From NCBI RefSeq assembly GCF_030272615.1, contig NC_081407.1, forward strand, positions 375,267,018-375,327,017: 60,000 nt of DNA, written 5' to 3'. Under the pieces are notes generated by a model. It had not been told where the DNA came from. It searched no databases and saw only the letters and a program-made list of their open reading frames with translations. Positions 60,000 to 60,000 of the stretch are shown here, in pieces (positions within the stretch are counted from its first letter, which is position 1; the number at the start of each line of letters is the position of its first letter). Source of the stretch: Cryptomeria japonica (taxonomy: Eukaryota; Streptophyta; Pinopsida; Cupressales; Cupressaceae). Made by a program: the position numbers and the translations under genes.

Positions 60000-60000
60000 C

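Noticed and set aside
1-60000. tRNA and rRNA genes
   Set aside because: No cloverleaf with T-loop GGTTCRA and matching acceptor stem, and no rRNA-like conserved stretch was noticed on either strand.

Overview
The window looks like repeat-rich intergenic DNA from a land plant with a large genome. Evidence seen: Ty1/copia elements with initiator-tRNA-type primer sites, plant LINE pieces (DUF4283 with CCHC knuckle, zf-RVT-type tail, RNase H), a plant-type Helitron carrying an RPA1 copy, GT-AG introns, high A+T and heavy nesting. A gymnosperm is my best guess, by inference only. No intact protein-coding gene, tRNA or rRNA was found. Almost every coding stretch is decayed by in-frame stops and A-run frameshifts, and most stops fit C-to-T or G-to-A changes.

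Layout. 0.3-9.6 kb: a decayed Helitron on the + strand, with an RPA1-like gene (271-1966), a microsatellite-rich spacer with a 1.8-kb-spaced duplication, then Rep/helicase (5575-9619). 9.6-13.2 kb: noncoding, with a ~745-bp duplication and a third partial copy. 13.2-15.5 kb: the 5' end of a short-LTR element (family C) and unassigned DNA. 15.5-23.9 kb: an LTR retroelement (family A) with a long unrecognised ORF, polypurine tract and 3' LTR; a 4.3-kb element with terminal inverted repeats sits inside that LTR, 11 bases from its start. 25.2-33.4 kb: a mosaic of LINE fragments in both orientations, family C ends and two copies of an unrecognised coding family (B). 34.1-35.3 kb: an internally deleted copia. 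36.1-42.6 kb: a complete but dead copia on the - strand, with both LTRs. 42.9-49.5 kb: a ~3.26-kb tandem duplication. 50.0-51.5 kb: a copia gag with primer site and LTR on the - strand. 51.7-52.3 kb: short tandem repeats. 52.4-55.0 kb: a ten-exon pseudogene of unknown family with nearly all phase-0 introns. 55.5-58.1 kb: a ~359-bp satellite. 58.1-60 kb: an LTR inserted in the satellite and the 3' end of a second family-A-like element on the - strand.

The genes do not form a pathway; they are parts of selfish elements. The most interesting items are the ten-exon gene, the family A ORF seen at two loci, the TIR element with its palindrome cluster, and the copia whose protease, integrase and reverse transcriptase have all lost catalytic aspartates.
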